A DNA stretch of 64,000 bases from Vreelandella glaciei (GCF_013415125.1 NZ_JACCDE010000003.1:1-64000), one strand, 5' to 3'. Positions 1 to 9,298 are shown, numbered from the stretch's first letter. A program made the numbers and translations. Notes: a model not told the origin generated them from the sequence alone.

Positions 1-68
1 TGCTGTTCAAGGACTAATCGAACAGCTCGCTCCCGGACTTCTGGGGAATATCGTTTTGGTGAGTTCAT
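1..68 (-). CDS. IS3-family transposase OrfA, partial (runs off left edge)
   Basis: The reverse strand reads [20 protein letters not shown] from an ATG at 68 and leaves the window after about 22 residues. This is the typical start of the helix-turn-helix OrfA protein of IS3-family elements, which binds the IS ends and joins with OrfB by frameshifting to form the transposase. A matching IS3-type end lies directly upstream, so this is the start of an element continuing left of the window. Whether it is intact cannot be seen. Confidence 0.75.
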   Translation of the reverse strand, partial: MNSPKRYSPEVRERAVRLVLEQ

Positions 69-88
69 AACTCCATCCTCTCAAGATA

Positions 89-118
89 TGGAGTCTCCGG
101 TAAAGCCGGGGCGGTTCA
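89..118. repeat. Terminal inverted repeat of the IS3-family element
   Basis: Read on the minus strand this 30-base stretch begins TGAACCGCCCCGG and ends GGAGACTCCA, the form of IS3-family ends (TG start, C-rich, then GGAGACT). It sits about 20 bases before the OrfA start and therefore marks the outer edge of the element at about position 118. The partner repeat and any target duplication are outside the window. Confidence 0.65.
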
Positions 119-220
119 ATAGCGGATTTCTTTTAAGCGCAAGTTTTGAGGTAATCCCCCCGACAAACCAGGGTGCTCAGAAGTAGAATTTTCCGTAAGC
201 TAAACGAAGGGAGGTTCTGC

Positions 221-352
221 ATGAAAAAATCACGTTTTTCAGACAGCCAAATACTATCGATCCTTAAGCAAGCCGAAGGCGGTCCCCCGGTTCCGGAGCG
301 ATGCCGTGAACACGGTATGAGCAGCGCGACCTTCTATAAGTGGCGAGCTAAA
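221..352 (+). pseudogene. IS3-family OrfA fragment (second element)
   Basis: From the ATG at 221 (preceded by the RBS GGGAGG) the frame reads MKKSRFSDSQILSILKQAEG and continues through CREHGMSSATFYKWRAK, the conserved helix-turn-helix of IS3-group OrfA proteins. Similarity stops after WRAK at about 352, where the sequence switches into the tail of the decayed hydrolase gene on the other strand. Only about 44 residues of roughly 90 remain, and OrfB is absent. It differs from the element at 1-118, so two IS3-type insertions or deletions met here. Confidence 0.75.
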
Positions 353-355
353 ACT

Positions 356-1056
356 AAAAGCACAGGACAACGGATGTGCACTAACGTGTGCAGTGGCGCA
401 ATCGCATCAAACCGATACTACCCAATCACTCGTTCGACATAGCGAAGCACGTACCACCCCAAGGGGAAAAACGGCACGTGCTTTTCAGCCAACCAGCGCT
501 TCATCATGTCCGCGGGATGGGCAAAGCTCGATATGCTGACAACGGCTGTTATGTCTCTTCGCCGCGAAGCTACAAGCAGTGTGGCTGCAGCACCTACTGA
601 ATGGCCAATCAGTGCTGTAGCACGACGGTCATAGTGGCTATTTAACTAGGCGAGTGCAGACTCAATATCCTCTGCAAAACGCGGCATTGAGGAGAATGTA
701 TCCTTATCACTGTTGCCATGATTTCGCACGTCAAATATCAGCACATTCCATCCGGCTGCTAGCAACACGGGAACTAACGGCTGTAGAGTGGTACGATTAG
801 AGCCCCAGCCATGGGTCAATAGCGCATGTCCCTTTTGCTCATACGTAGTGATAAACCACCATCCTTCTAATGTGAGCCCATGCGCCGTTGCAAAACGAAT
901 GGTTTGTCGATTAGAGGAGTACGCATTCTCCACGGCAATAACTGATTAACGGGTGGGGGTAAGTTGTTGGCGCAGGCGCTGATGAAAACAGTGAAAGAGA
1001 ATAGCAACCAGTATGCTGGCGATGAGAGTGCTAGCGGCTAATAGCCATAGGTTCAT
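356..1056 (-). pseudogene. Alpha/beta hydrolase pseudogene with three in-frame stops
   Basis: A continuous reverse-strand frame from the ATG at 1056 encodes an N-terminal membrane helix (MNLWLLAASTLIASILVAIL), an oxyanion-type HGWG motif, the strand FDVRNHGNSD and a GHSVG nucleophile elbow: a membrane-anchored serine hydrolase of the alpha/beta fold. The frame is broken by TAA at 946-948, TAG at 646-648 and TAG at 418-420, yet no frameshift is needed: hydrolase-like sequence continues past each stop (for example SVIAVENAYSS, LNSHYDRRATALIGHSVGAA, YRFDAIAPLHT). The 3' end, including the expected catalytic His, is lost at the IS fragment near 352. I infer a pseudogene; substrate unknown. Confidence 0.7.
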
Positions 1057-1161
1057 GCCTTATCCTTACTACTCGCTGCCAATGGTAATTCTTCATCGTT
1101 AGGAGAGCTGGGTTGGCCCTCTTAAAGCTTAAAAGAGGGTGGGGACGCATGACAAGGCCGC

Positions 1162-1509
1162 TTAGTCTTGACTGGCGAAACTATCGAACGCCTCAAGGGC
1201 TTGGGCAGCATAGGTGAAAGCTGGCCCACCGCCCATATACATACAAACGCCAAGCATCTCCATCACTTCTTCGCGTGTTGCTCCAAGCTCCGCAACAGCT
1301 TTTGCGTGGAACGCAATGCACCCATCGCAACGCACGCTAATACCAATTGCTAACGCCATCAATTCTTTGTATTTGTGTGAAAGGACACCGTCTTTATTCG
1401 CCCCCTTAGCCATTTGGTTAAAGCCTTTGGCAACATCGGGAATGTCTTTGCCGATATCCTGCATTAGTGCCGAAAGGTCTTGGGTCGTTTTTTGCCAATC
1501 TTTATGCAT
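1162..1509 (-). CDS. AhpD-like carboxymuconolactone decarboxylase family protein
   Basis: The 115-residue protein has the CMD/AhpD fold signature with the CDGCIAFHAKAVAELGAT segment (residues about 61-78), giving the C-x2-C pair plus His that acts in thiol-disulfide or peroxidase chemistry in AhpD relatives. The start ATG at 1509 follows an AAGGAG ribosome site. The gene sits just downstream of the broken cydB and near sulfide and tetrathionate genes, which suits a redox-stress role, but the substrate cannot be read from sequence. Confidence 0.75.
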   Translation of the reverse strand: MHKDWQKTTQDLSALMQDIGKDIPDVAKGFNQMAKGANKDGVLSHKYKELMALAIGISVRCDGCIAFHAKAVAELGATREEVMEMLGVCMYMGGGPAFTYAAQALEAFDSFASQD

Positions 1510-1544
1510 AGCGCTCTCCTTAAAGTGAACTGAGGGTAGTCAGA

Positions 1545-2190
1545 TCAGTGATAGCCTTCTCCCACTTTGACCTTACCGCGAAACACCCAGTAGAACCATG
1601 CGGTGTAGGCCAGCACAATGGGAATAACACACAGAAAGCCTATCAACAGAAACAGCTGGGATTCCGGTGCAGAAGAGGCATCCCAAATGGTGTAGTTAGG
1701 CGGCACAATCACGGGCCACTTACTTGCAATTAGCCCAAGGTAGGTAAACAGGAAGATGCCAAGAGACATGACGAAAGCGAGGCCTTCATCTTGGCGCTTC
1801 ATCGTTCGGTAAGCCATGCTTGAGCACACTAAGGTCAGCAGGGGAAAGACCCAAATAAGCTGGAACTGTTCCAGCCAGCGACTATATACCTCAGGGCTAA
1901 CAAGTGGTGTCCAGGTGCTCACCATGGCAAACACGACCAGTACTGCTAACAACAACTTTGGTGTAATCGCATAGGCCCATTGCTGTACATGCCCCCTCTG
2001 TTTTCATAATGAGCCAGGGAGCGCATAGCCTGCCATCAGCCCTAACCCTGTTAGCACTGTGAAAGGCGTTAACCAGTCGAGCGCACCGCCGACATAGCGA
2101 AAATCTTCAACGGCAAACCTCTGGATGTAGGCACCTATAACAGCTCCCTGTGCACATGAGGCGCGAAGGTACGGTGCATCACTCTTATAT
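1545..2190 (-). pseudogene. cydB: Cytochrome bd oxidase subunit II (cydB), broken and truncated
   Basis: The C-terminal part (1545-1955) is clear CydB with four hydrophobic segments and the end VFRGKVKVGEGYH. Upstream pieces in other frames read AQGAVIGAYIQRFAVEDFRY, VGGALDWLTPFTVLTGLGLM and WLIMKTEG, all CydB segments. At least two frameshifts are needed: one at a run of five C (1992-1996; removing one base restores the frame) and one near 2010-2022. The N-terminal roughly 130-170 residues are missing and no cydA lies beside it. Quinol oxidase bd uses ubiquinol to reduce oxygen; this copy should be inactive unless the breaks are sequencing errors. Confidence 0.7.
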
Positions 2191-2247
2191 GAGCCGTTTG
2201 ACTGGGGTTAGCAAACGCTAATCCTTCACGTGCTGTCATTGGTAAGG

Positions 2248-2589
2248 TCATTCCTTGTCCTGAAAGCTAATCAAATAGCTCAAGGGATGCAAGATGATAA
2301 ATGCCATAACACTCGTGGCAGCGGCAGCACCTAGCAGCGCTATCCAGTCAAATACTGTTGCTACATAGCCAAGCGTCGAGTGAGTGAGCCAAGGAATCCA
2401 GAGTATGGCTGTTAGCCCGATTAATAGGGCTAATAGGTTGGTGAGACGGCTACGGTGGTGAGTGATCTTATAGCCGCGTCGATAAGTGAGCAGGTGCAGG
2501 GCGATGATAATGATTAATCCCATTATGAGCAGCCACCTAAAGGGTGCTAAGGCGTACATCAATATGGTCAGCATACCGTTAATGGACAT
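2248..2589 (-). CDS. Small three-helix membrane protein (DUF5368-like)
   Basis: The 113 residues form three hydrophobic segments (about 7-30, 47-67 and 72-103) around a basic loop (YRRGYKITHHRSRL). It starts 11 bases after the SQR-like gene, with a GGAGAG ribosome site, so the two are almost certainly cotranscribed. I recall similar small proteins (DUF5368) beside flavocytochrome or SQR-like genes but cannot confirm the family here. A membrane anchor, quinone-site partner or transporter for the neighbouring exported flavoprotein are all possible. Confidence 0.6.
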   Translation of the reverse strand: MSINGMLTILMYALAPFRWLLIMGLIIIIALHLLTYRRGYKITHHRSRLTNLLALLIGLTAILWIPWLTHSTLGYVATVFDWIALLGAAAATSVMAFIILHPLSYLISFQDKE

Positions 2590-2600
2590 GTCAGCTCTCC

Positions 2601-3983
2601 TTATGCTTTGCCTTCAAGCACAGCATAGTAAGCGGGTTGAAGCATGCGGTCTTTCATTACCCATACGGCCCAGGACTCTTCAGTGGGATCAATAAAAGGG
2701 AATGAAGGCATAAATGCGAAGTTATCGGCGTAACCAAACTCTACCAGCATGGCCTTGCCTATGCCGGTAATCATGGGGCACGAGGTATAACCGCTATGGC
2801 TTGCAGGAAGCGCATTCCCTTGCATCACGGCAAGTAGGTTCTCTTCGACTACCGGTGCTTGCGCTTTAACGCTGGCGGCTGTTTTATTAATTGGGGCACC
2901 AATCACATCGCCAATGCCAAATACCTCGGGGTAACGGTTGTGCTGCAGCGTGTGGATATCAACATCTAACCACTCGCCTCTAAACGGGCCGTCTTGTGCG
3001 ATGAGAGCACTCTGTTTGACAAAATCATGGGCACTCATGGGAGGCACGACATGAAGAAAGTCGTAGTCTGCGATGACTGTTGGCTGGTCATCGCGTCTGA
3101 ATTCAGCTTCTCGAAGTTGGTGGTGGGATGTGAACTCGCTTTCAGGCCCTACAAAAGCAAATTCAGCCTGTTTGGCTTGAGGGTCAATGGCGGAAAGTCG
3201 ATAGTGGTGGCGTCGGTTAACGCCTTGGCTATCAAAGCGCTGCTTAATGAACTCATCGACCCAAGGTTGAGAGAAAAGACTAGCGCCGGGAGCCATATAG
3301 TCCACATCAAAAGCGTCACGTCGCCCGGTGTCTTCTAAACGACTTAGTGTTGTGAATGTCATTTTTAGCGGTGCCCCGGCGCACTTTACGGGTGTTGGGG
3401 CCGCGGTAAATATTCCTCTTCCATGACCGCTCTGGAGCCACGTTTGAATGGCCTGGTTAGTGCGTGATGCTCCCTCGATACCTGCATACACACTGCCAAT
3501 CCCGTGCTGCCCCACCAACGCTGGTGTCATACCATCGATCAAGTGGTAATTGAGCTGAATGCCGGAGGCCACAATTAAGAAATCGTATTCCAGCGTTTCG
3601 CCACTGACGAGAGTTATACGCTTGCTGTCAGCATCAATGCTGTCTGCGTAGTCACGCAACCATTTGACTCCTCGTGGAAGAAACTGTGCATTAAGGCGCG
3701 TTGTTCTTTCTGCCGCCCATATCCCAGAAGCTACCATTGTCCAGCCCGGTTGGTAGTGGTGAGTTTCGCGAGGTTCCACGAGTGTGATAGTTCCTCCCCG
3801 TAGGCGTCTGGCGAGTCGGTTCACCATTGCCATGCCTGCTGCACCGCCACCAACAATCACGATATGTGCTTGTGTTCGCAGAGTGCTAGCAGATAACCCG
3901 CTGAACGGTAGTAAGCTACCCACACTCAGCCCAGAGCCAACTTTCAATAACTCTCTTCGTGTCAATAACGGTGATTTTTGCAT
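2601..3983 (-). CDS. Tat-exported sulfide:quinone reductase-like flavoprotein
   Basis: A 460-residue FAD protein of the SQR/FCSD family. It begins with a twin-arginine signal (TRRELLKVGSGL), then the dinucleotide fold IVIVGGGAAGMAMVN (about 42-56). Two cysteines at the family's redox positions are visible: FTAAPTPVKCAGAP and GYTSCPMITG; the FAD-binding GIGDVIGAPINKTAA and the amphipathic tail MLQPAYYAVLEGKA also fit SQR. SQR oxidises sulfide to polysulfide and passes electrons to quinone. Most SQRs lack a Tat signal, so this one likely works on the periplasmic face. The small membrane protein follows at once. Flavocytochrome c is an alternative, but no cytochrome subunit is beside it. Confidence 0.8.
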   Translation of the reverse strand: MQKSPLLTRRELLKVGSGLSVGSLLPFSGLSASTLRTQAHIVIVGGGAAGMAMVNRLARRLRGGTITLVEPRETHHYQPGWTMVASGIWAAERTTRLNAQFLPRGVKWLRDYADSIDADSKRITLVSGETLEYDFLIVASGIQLNYHLIDGMTPALVGQHGIGSVYAGIEGASRTNQAIQTWLQSGHGRGIFTAAPTPVKCAGAPLKMTFTTLSRLEDTGRRDAFDVDYMAPGASLFSQPWVDEFIKQRFDSQGVNRRHHYRLSAIDPQAKQAEFAFVGPESEFTSHHQLREAEFRRDDQPTVIADYDFLHVVPPMSAHDFVKQSALIAQDGPFRGEWLDVDIHTLQHNRYPEVFGIGDVIGAPINKTAASVKAQAPVVEENLLAVMQGNALPASHSGYTSCPMITGIGKAMLVEFGYADNFAFMPSFPFIDPTEESWAVWVMKDRMLQPAYYAVLEGKA

Positions 3984-4150
3984 GGAAGACTCCTTCAGCG
4001 CGTGCTGATATATTTCTTTTGGGAATATCCTTATTAAATTACGTGCTTTTTGCGTAAGAAAGCCATAAACATTTTGTCTTACTTAATAGAAATGCCCTTT
4101 ATAAAAAGTCAGAAGTAGATTTTGAAAATGTATCAATGAGCTTCATCACT

Positions 4151-4188
4151 CATTCGGTAGGAAGCTCTGCAGCAATTCCCACCGAATG
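4151..4188 (-). terminator. Stem-loop after ttrA
   Basis: CATTCGGT at 4151-4158 pairs with ACCGAATG at 4181-4188; inside, GGAA/TTCC and GCT/AGC extend the stem with one mismatch. It lies about 30 bases beyond the ttrA stop and before the promoter region of the SQR-like gene. There is no long U-run, so a transcription stop or mRNA 3' stabiliser are both possible. The rest of 3984-4217 shows no gene. Confidence 0.5.
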
Positions 4189-4217
4189 ATCCATTAGCTC
4201 TGAAAAACGATTCTCAG

Positions 4218-7200
4218 CTAAACTCGACTAACCCTTACCGGCAAACCCTGGCGCACGCTAGCCCCGCTGATGGGCTCAAGCCAAGTGCCATCCACATCCC
4301 TCGTGGGGTCCTTAAAGCCTAGATCGTTGATATTGATACCTGCGCGCATCCAAGGCATATCCGGTTGAGATTCACCGTCGATAATATGTGGCGTTGCGCC
4401 TAAATCCAGGTGGCCATAGCCGTGCTCAATGCCCAAGGCACCAGGTATTACGCTTTCACTGACTAGCGCCAACCCGACTACGCTTCCGCCAGGGCTTTCT
4501 ATGCGAATGGTATCGCCGTGCTGGATACCAAAGCGATCTGCGTCTTGACGGTGCATCTGTATCGGGTTGTAAGGCTTGATCATACGCAGCCGCTCAATGC
4601 CGATAGCGTAAGAGTTCATCAGGTTGGATTTGAACGAGAACGCCAACAGCGGCCACTCTTGCTCCGAAAACACCTCGCGCATGGGTTGCTTGTTCGCCAG
4701 CTGAGGCAGCTTATGGCAGGGGACGCCGCTATTGGGCAGGCCATTAGTGGTATCAATGCTGGTGCCGACTGATTCGTTGTAAACACATAGCGTTTGCTTC
4801 CACTGGTATTTCAATTTTTCACCGATGAAGTGCTCGCTGGCATCTTCAAAGCGTCCACCCCGGGCATAGAGATAGGCGACTCGAGCGCGTTCATCAGTTT
4901 TTAGCGTTCGTGCGATTTTAGGCACCAGTGGGGCAATGCCTCCATGGGCAACATCAGCATCGTCGGCTTCTGGCAATGGTTCTTCTTGAAAAGCGATATT
5001 GGCCGCGGCCCGCAGATAATAATCCTCTGCGCGATTGAGCGGGTGCAGATTGCCCTGGACATCGGGAATTGCGTTGTCGCCAAAGCCGGGCAGGCCAAGC
5101 CGTTTGGCCACAGCGATAAAAAAGCTGTCCATCGACACCGGTTCGCCCTCAGCGGTTTTTTGCTGGCGCGGCTCCACCACGGGCCAGCAGGCGGTGGTCA
5201 GCTTGCCTAGGGTGCCTTTCCACGCGCCCGTAAAGCCCCAGACCTCGTACATCACGGAATCAGGCACAATGTAGTCGGCGTAGCGGTTGGTTTCATTGAT
5301 AAAGCCATCCACGGCAACAAAGAGTCCCAGCCGTTTGGGGTCTTTCAGCTTATCGACAATGACGCCTTTTAGGCCAGCCTGACCGTAAATCGGGTTAGCC
5401 ATACAGCCAATCACCGCTTTGATGGGGTAAGGATAGCCATCTAGTGCCGAGGGTAGGTGCTCTGTGAGCGTCGGCGGCGCCAGCGAGCGCCACGGCGCTC
5501 TAGCCGGGTAAGGGTTTTCGCCTGCGGCGACTTTGCGCTGATACTCGGAAGACTTTTCGTAGGGGAAGCGCGAGCGGGATAGAAATACCCCCTGCGGCGC
5601 GCGCTTACCAGGAAAGTTGGCTAAATCGTAGCGTGGGCCCTCGCCGGTACCGCTGTAAGTGCCACCGCCCACGGCGCTGCCACCCTTCATGTTGTAGTTG
5701 CCCGCCAGTAGGTTCAGCATTTGCACGCTAAACGCGGCATAGAAACCGTTACCCGACATCATGCCGCCGTGACAGTTAACCGCGGCTTTCCTGCCATGGC
5801 TGGCATAGCGGCTGGCCAATTCAATAATCGTCGCCTTTGGAATGCCACAATGTTCTGCGTAGGTGTCTAGGTCGTACTCGTGGGCAGATTCGCTTAGCAA
5901 CGTCAGGCTGCTTTTGACGGTCACGGTGGTGCCATCGGCAAGCTCAACCGGACGTTCGGCAAAGAGCTCGGCGGTCATCACCTCTTCGCTTAGCGCGAGT
6001 TCGCCATTGGCCACTACCACCGGCGAGTCAGCATAGCTACCCGCTTCCGCTAGGCCCAGGTCGCTGGCGCGAAGAAAATAACCTCTGCGCGGGTGTTCAT
6101 AAGTGTCAATTACCAAATGAGTGGCGTTGGAGTGGGTGGTTTCGCCCGCTGCATCGGCGGCGGCTTTGCCGGGCAGGGCTAGGAAGTTGCTAGCATAGCC
6201 CTGGTTGTCAAGTAGCCACTGAATGATTGCCATGGCAAAAGCGCTGTCTGTCCCAGGACGAATAGGCACCCAGCGGTTGTTGTCAGCTGCGTGGGAGGTG
6301 GCAGCATTGAGCGCTGGGTCGACCACCACGTACTCCAATGTACCGGCTGCACGGGCTTGGGCAATCAAGCGGCCTTGGCGCTTAAACGGGTTGCCCGCTT
6401 GGCTGGGCGCACAGCCGATATACATGATGAACCGTGCGTTTTGGATATCCGGCTTAACGTGGGCGTTGGTGACAATATTGTTCATCACCGCGCCAGATCC
6501 CATGCGGAAAGCCAACCCGCAGTAAGCGCCATGGTGACCATAATTGCGGGTAGCAAAGGCATTGAGGGTAAAGCGCTTGAGTAGATCTGAGCGCCCGTAG
6601 TCAGTGGCTTCCATCACCATTAATTGGTTGGCCTTGGGGCCATATTCAGGGTTATCAGGGTCGATCAGGGTGTCGTGATCGCGAATATCGCGCAGTCCAT
6701 CAACGTGGCCTTCGTTAAACAGGTCGCCGCCTTCGCAGATTTCTTCAATGAGTTGCTCAAAGGAGATTTTCTGCCATTGACGGCTACCACGTTTGCCTAC
6801 TCGTTTTAAACAGTGGTCGACACGGAAAGGGTTGGTAATTTGGCTCATCATGGCGTTGCCACGGGCGCAGGCGGTGGAGCGGTTTGTCTGGCCCTGTTCG
6901 CCATAGGCGCTAACACTGCGCAGTGCATCCGCCACCGGTGTACGCATGGGTAAATGGTCGTCGGTGGACAGCGGGTGGTAGGGATTGCCTGATACCCGCA
7001 GTACTTCGCCAAGGGCGTCATCGACCCTAACTCTCACGCCGCACCGAGTGGTACAGCCGTAGCAAATAGTGAAGGCGACTCGCTGGCCGGGGGTTAAGGT
7101 GAGTTCGCCAGTGTCTAAATCGACTCGATATTCTGGGGTCAGCGAGTTGCCATGAATATGGTGCCTGGGTTTTTCACCCGCGCTACCAGTAATGCCCTTA

Positions 7201-7313
7201 GCCATTTTTGCCAAAGGGTCGGCATAGCCCACGGCAAAGGTGGCTGCACCACCGGCGACGGCAGCGCCTTTTAGAAAACGGCGGCGTGACGGGTCTTGAG
7301 CAGACTTAGACAT
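4218..7313 (-). CDS. ttrA: Tetrathionate reductase catalytic subunit A (molybdopterin)
   Basis: About 1031 residues, the usual TtrA size. A Tat signal (SRRRFLKG at 9-16) directs the folded enzyme to the periplasm. CYGCTTRC (84-91) with a later CARG supplies the [4Fe-4S] cluster, and HHGAYCGLAFRMGSGA matches the TtrA region with the molybdenum-ligating Cys. It reduces tetrathionate to thiosulfate with quinol electrons delivered by TtrB and TtrC. The ATG at 7313 follows AAGGAGCG and overlaps the end of ttrC by 8 bases; longer in-frame starts would spoil the Tat signal. The gene order B-C-A is that of Salmonella, but ttrRS is absent nearby. A related reductase specificity (for example other sulfur or arsenic oxyanions) is less likely. 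Confidence 0.87.
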   Translation of the reverse strand: MSKSAQDPSRRRFLKGAAVAGGAATFAVGYADPLAKMAKGITGSAGEKPRHHIHGNSLTPEYRVDLDTGELTLTPGQRVAFTICYGCTTRCGVRVRVDDALGEVLRVSGNPYHPLSTDDHLPMRTPVADALRSVSAYGEQGQTNRSTACARGNAMMSQITNPFRVDHCLKRVGKRGSRQWQKISFEQLIEEICEGGDLFNEGHVDGLRDIRDHDTLIDPDNPEYGPKANQLMVMEATDYGRSDLLKRFTLNAFATRNYGHHGAYCGLAFRMGSGAVMNNIVTNAHVKPDIQNARFIMYIGCAPSQAGNPFKRQGRLIAQARAAGTLEYVVVDPALNAATSHAADNNRWVPIRPGTDSAFAMAIIQWLLDNQGYASNFLALPGKAAADAAGETTHSNATHLVIDTYEHPRRGYFLRASDLGLAEAGSYADSPVVVANGELALSEEVMTAELFAERPVELADGTTVTVKSSLTLLSESAHEYDLDTYAEHCGIPKATIIELASRYASHGRKAAVNCHGGMMSGNGFYAAFSVQMLNLLAGNYNMKGGSAVGGGTYSGTGEGPRYDLANFPGKRAPQGVFLSRSRFPYEKSSEYQRKVAAGENPYPARAPWRSLAPPTLTEHLPSALDGYPYPIKAVIGCMANPIYGQAGLKGVIVDKLKDPKRLGLFVAVDGFINETNRYADYIVPDSVMYEVWGFTGAWKGTLGKLTTACWPVVEPRQQKTAEGEPVSMDSFFIAVAKRLGLPGFGDNAIPDVQGNLHPLNRAEDYYLRAAANIAFQEEPLPEADDADVAHGGIAPLVPKIARTLKTDERARVAYLYARGGRFEDASEHFIGEKLKYQWKQTLCVYNESVGTSIDTTNGLPNSGVPCHKLPQLANKQPMREVFSEQEWPLLAFSFKSNLMNSYAIGIERLRMIKPYNPIQMHRQDADRFGIQHGDTIRIESPGGSVVGLALVSESVIPGALGIEHGYGHLDLGATPHIIDGESQPDMPWMRAGININDLGFKDPTRDVDGTWLEPISGASVRQGLPVRVSRV

Positions 7314-8538
7314 GACTAGACGCTCCTTTTTTCGCGGTGAGAGAATGAGTAGAAGAAGCATCTTGGGTAGCGTGAGTGGGCGTTGCTATAAGGCCGCCCT
7401 GTTGGGCCTGCCGCCAGGGAATAAACAGTTCAATCAGTAGAATAGCGGCGAGCCAGAGGCCGAAGGTGCCAACAATGCCTAAAATACCGGAAGAGCCCGC
7501 GGGAATGCCGTAGTGATGAAAGCCTGCGCTGTTGCGGGCCACATGCTGAACATCCATCAGCACCACCCAGCGGAACATCCAGCCCATGTGTATGGCTACG
7601 AGGCCTAGCAGCCATGCCCAGGCAAACAGCGCAGGCTGGCTAGAGGTTGGGGCGCCGCGTACCCCTGGCTGGCGCAGGGTAGGGCGAGTCAATAACAACA
7701 ACACGGCGGCAAAGAGCGCTAAGCCGGTAATCCCTCCCCATAGGGCGGTATTGCGCCACGAGTCGCTATGACGCACGGATTCCAATGCGGCGGCAACAGA
7801 GCCTACGTGGGCATTCACGCCATCCAAAAACCAGCTAATTGCAACCAAGCCTGCTAGTGCACAGGTCACTAGCAGCACATACAGCATCTGTCGTATAGCG
7901 GTTTGCGAACAAAGCCCACTAACCCGGTTCAGCACTAATACCAGCCCGGAGGCGGCGATAAACCCCGTGGTCGCCAGCATAGGCGGTAGCCATACGGTGT
8001 TCCAAAGCGGGCGGGCTTTTACGATTGCAAGCTCCGCACCGGTGTAAAGCATAATGCCGCTGGAAAGCCCCAGCGCAGCCAGACCTACCACGGCGACCAG
8101 TGCTCGTGGCGTTATGCCACTGCCCAGTGAAAGCCAAGTAGCTAGCATGCCGCTGAGTCCTGGTGCGCTGCGCTGCGCCTGCAGCGCGGGTCGCCATGCC
8201 AGCCAAGCAAGGCCAAGCACGCTAACCAAATAAAGCGGCAGAACAACGCTGCCAATCGACATCCACGAGTGGCTATTGGCGTAAGCGTAGAAGTGCCAGA
8301 ACCGCAGCGGCTGGTGCAAATCCGCGAGTAGCGCAACGGGCGCTACCAGCGTAGTGCTAACGCAAGCGATTAGCGCCAGACGCGCGGTAGGCAGCCAGGC
8401 TTTTTTGCCGAATACCAGTGCTGGGGCGGCTAGCCACAGGCTGGCGTAGGAAACCGCAATCATGAAAAAGTACTGCACCGCCCACGGGTACCAGGCGATG
8501 TCATAGCGCGGTGCCAGTAGCTCAATGGTGGAATTCAT
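7306..8538 (-). CDS. ttrC: Tetrathionate reductase membrane subunit C (NrfD-like)
   Basis: About 410 residues with nine or so hydrophobic helices and no cofactor motifs, as expected of NrfD/PsrC-type quinol-binding subunits. It anchors the periplasmic TtrAB and feeds it quinol electrons. I chose the ATG at 8538 (MNSTIELLAPRYD), inside the end of ttrB by 17 bases; the upstream extension is only ttrB sequence in another frame. Histidines in the HSWMSIGSVVLPLYL region lie in a helix typical of these proteins. Confidence 0.85.
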   Translation of the reverse strand: MNSTIELLAPRYDIAWYPWAVQYFFMIAVSYASLWLAAPALVFGKKAWLPTARLALIACVSTTLVAPVALLADLHQPLRFWHFYAYANSHSWMSIGSVVLPLYLVSVLGLAWLAWRPALQAQRSAPGLSGMLATWLSLGSGITPRALVAVVGLAALGLSSGIMLYTGAELAIVKARPLWNTVWLPPMLATTGFIAASGLVLVLNRVSGLCSQTAIRQMLYVLLVTCALAGLVAISWFLDGVNAHVGSVAAALESVRHSDSWRNTALWGGITGLALFAAVLLLLTRPTLRQPGVRGAPTSSQPALFAWAWLLGLVAIHMGWMFRWVVLMDVQHVARNSAGFHHYGIPAGSSGILGIVGTFGLWLAAILLIELFIPWRQAQQGGLIATPTHATQDASSTHSLTAKKGASSHV

Positions 8539-9298
8539 AGCCCATCTCCTGACCGTGGGGGTCGAGTACTTCCAGCGCGACGGGTTCTGCCGTAGGACGC
8601 GTGGTGAAGCGCTCATCCATGCCTAGGTAGAACACCTGAGGAAGGGTGTGTTTTTCGGGTTGTAGCACCATCAATGCATCGCGATGTTCGTAAATCATGC
8701 GGCTGATTTGGCTTTGAGGATCGCGCATGTCCCCAATCACGCGGGCACCACCTACGCAGCTCTCAACGCAAGCGGGCAATAGACCGACTTCTAGACGATG
8801 GGCGCAGAAGGTGCACTTGTCGGCGGTTTGCGTGCGTTGGTTAATAAAGCGAGCATCGTAGGGGCAGGCGTTAACGCAATAGGCACATCCCACGCAGCGG
8901 TCACTATCGACCACCACAATGCCATCCTGCTGCTGGTAAGTGGCTTCTACGGGGCAAACCGGGACGCAGGGCGGGTTTTCACAGTGGTTACACAGCCGGG
9001 GCAGCATAAAGGTGGCTAATTCGCCGCTTTCCTGGTGCTGTACTTCATACTGGGAAACCGTGGTGCGGAATTGGCCCAGCGGTGCAGCGTTTTCGATATG
9101 ACACGACACCGTACAGGCCTGGCAGCCGATGCACTGGCGTAAATCGACAAGCATGCCGTAGCGTTTAGTGGGATCGCCTTCACGGCGGGCAGGTTGCTGA
9201 TTGATGCCAGCTTGGGCAAGGCTTGAAAACGGTATCAGCGCAGCGCCGGCGCTTAAACGTGCCATTTGACCCAAGAGCGAACGGCGTATTGCGTCCAT
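8522..9298 (-). CDS. ttrB: Tetrathionate reductase iron-sulfur subunit B
   Basis: 258 residues: a short exported leader (RRSLLGQMARLSAGAALIPF, Tat-like twin Arg), then four cysteine groups for four [4Fe-4S] clusters: CIGCQACTVSC, CNHCENPPCVPVC, CVGCAYCVNAC and CTFC...C. This ferredoxin-like subunit relays electrons from TtrC to TtrA. It is the first gene of the ttrBCA operon, with an ANR/FNR-like box 86 bases upstream of its ATG, which fits anaerobic expression. Confidence 0.88.
   Translation of the reverse strand: MDAIRRSLLGQMARLSAGAALIPFSSLAQAGINQQPARREGDPTKRYGMLVDLRQCIGCQACTVSCHIENAAPLGQFRTTVSQYEVQHQESGELATFMLPRLCNHCENPPCVPVCPVEATYQQQDGIVVVDSDRCVGCAYCVNACPYDARFINQRTQTADKCTFCAHRLEVGLLPACVESCVGGARVIGDMRDPQSQISRMIYEHRDALMVLQPEKHTLPQVFYLGMDERFTTRPTAEPVALEVLDPHGQEMGYEFHH

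Noticed and set aside
388-600. Plus-strand frame of 70 codons
   Set aside because: Lies antisense to the hydrolase pseudogene, whose frame is clearly the coding one.
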